Shown one piece after another: positions 25,061 to 25,486 of a DNA stretch of 25,486 nt. Numbering within the stretch: position 1 is the stretch's first letter; every line of letters starts with the position of its first letter. This DNA is from DUPQ01 sp022706885. Its GTDB lineage: Bacteria; Bacillota; Clostridia; DUPQ01. Made by a program: the position numbers and the translations under genes. The stretch is taken from assembly GCA_022706885.1 (NCBI GenBank), contig JAKJBR010000016.1:1-25486 (forward strand), given 5' to 3'. The notes below the pieces were generated by a model, which did no database searches, was not told the DNA's origin, and saw nothing but the letters and a program-made list of their open reading frames with translations.

Positions 25061-25126
25061 CGCTTTTCCTCTTATTGGCGAACTTTCATTCCTCTTATTG
25101 GCGCATTTTCGTTCCCATTATTGGCG
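25058..25126. repeat. Three tandem 23-bp direct repeats upstream of the ATPase promoter
   Basis: Units at 25058-25080, 25081-25103 and 25104-25126 all end in ATTGGCG. The first two share TTCCTCTTATTGGCG exactly; the third reads TTCCCATTATTGGCG. Read toward the ATPase gene the core is CGCCAATAAgaGGAA. The last unit touches the -35 box. The exact 23-bp phasing and position suggest repeated protein-binding sites. It occupies the whole space between the M16 gene and the ATPase promoter. Confidence 0.8.
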
Positions 25127-25138
25127 ATTAGAGTAACA

Positions 25139-25486
25139 TCAACTCTTTTTTGTTTTCTTTGCGGGACGTAAGACCGATACCGCCTTACGGTTCCAGTCAA
25201 TATACTTGTCTATAATACTCTGAACATCGTCTTTTGTTACTTTGTCAATTTTTTCTATTGCTTCTTCCCTGGATACCGGTCGACCCCTCAGCAACATATT
25301 CCGTCCGTTGGAAACCATTCTCGAATCGGTAGTTTCCATTCCTAAAAGCATGGAACACCTTATCTGGTCGCGGGCTCTTGTTATTTCCTCATCCTCCGGA
25401 CCGTTTCGGGATATATCTTCAATTATTTCCTGAATACAATGCATCATATCATCATATCGTTCGGGATTGCACCCCGCATATATGTT
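25139..25486 (-). CDS. M16-family peptidase, C-terminal part (start beyond window)
   Basis: The last 115 codons of a protein whose frame runs off the window edge. NIYAGCNPERYDD, the EEITRARDQIRCSMLLGMET segment, then NMLLRGRPVSREEAIEKIDKVTKDDVQSIIDKYI match the C-terminal M16C half of insulinase-like/processing peptidases of about 400-430 aa. The zinc HxxEH motif would lie in the unseen N-terminal half, so catalytic competence cannot be judged. It ends in a basic tail KKTKKS with a TGA at 25139-25141, just before the 23-bp repeats. Confidence 0.85.
   Translation of the reverse strand, partial: NIYAGCNPERYDDMMHCIQEIIEDISRNGPEDEEITRARDQIRCSMLLGMETTDSRMVSNGRNMLLRGRPVSREEAIEKIDKVTKDDVQSIIDKYIDWNRKAVSVLRPAKKTKKS

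Noticed and set aside
25058..25126. Three short tandem repeats as a CRISPR remnant
   Set aside because: The 23-bp units are contiguous with diverged 5' ends and no distinct spacer of constant length; no cas genes are present. Promoter-linked binding sites fit better.

Overview
The window looks like a low-to-moderate GC Firmicute, most likely an anaerobic member of the class Clostridia. The evidence is a CtsR repressor, Rex, a type A RNase P RNA, a second EF-G-like GTPase, DUF6514 and VanZ-like proteins, a dnaG-rpoD pair, and near-consensus sigma-A promoters with strong Shine-Dalgarno sites. Genus cannot be fixed from the sequence.

Layout. 1-1335: a ctsR-radA pair (minus strand, radA cut by the window edge) with a clear promoter and CtsR-type operator, divergent from thymidine kinase (tdk). 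2006-4781: rex plus an EF-G-like GTPase in one unit behind a TTGACA-17-TATAAT promoter. 4835-11094: a six-gene minus-strand operon for a gliding-type (GldA/GldF/GldG-like) ABC-2 exporter with a DUF4340 protein, an unknown membrane protein and an unknown helical protein. 11186-11970: a DUF4234 membrane protein convergent with rnpB across a shared hairpin. 12054-13471: nif3 and trmK. 13661-13737: a CAT-anticodon tRNA with its own promoter and terminator. 13787-19644: a carbohydrate catabolic locus made of a PocR-AraC regulator divergent from a FucI-like isomerase, an FGGY kinase, a DUF4432 epimerase-like protein and a class II aldolase. 19700-20230: a VanZ-like membrane protein. 20230-23256: rpoD and dnaG. 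23365-23646: a DUF6514 protein. 23719-24993: an AAA_14/DUF4143 ATPase behind an unusual repeat-rich promoter. 25139-25486: the C-terminal part of an M16 peptidase.

How it works together. Most of the window is housekeeping: replication initiation, primary sigma factor, tRNA modification and processing, redox and protein-quality control. In many Firmicutes dnaG, rpoD, trmK and nif3 are consecutive. Here the tRNA, the sugar locus and vanZ separate rpoD from trmK, which makes 13.5-20.2 kb look like an inserted accessory block. The sugar genes form a logical isomerase, kinase, aldolase route with an epimerase-like helper, but the substrate is unknown and no transporter is present.

The most interesting non-coding signals are: three 23-bp direct repeats plus a perfect 9-bp-arm palindrome around the promoter of the DUF4143 ATPase; two 10-bp direct repeats 20 bp apart between the AraC regulator and the sugar operon; and the CtsR operator overlapping the ctsR start site. 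The best candidate for something undescribed is the ATPase with its repeat array, followed by the sugar pathway and the two unknown proteins tied to the Gld-like exporter.
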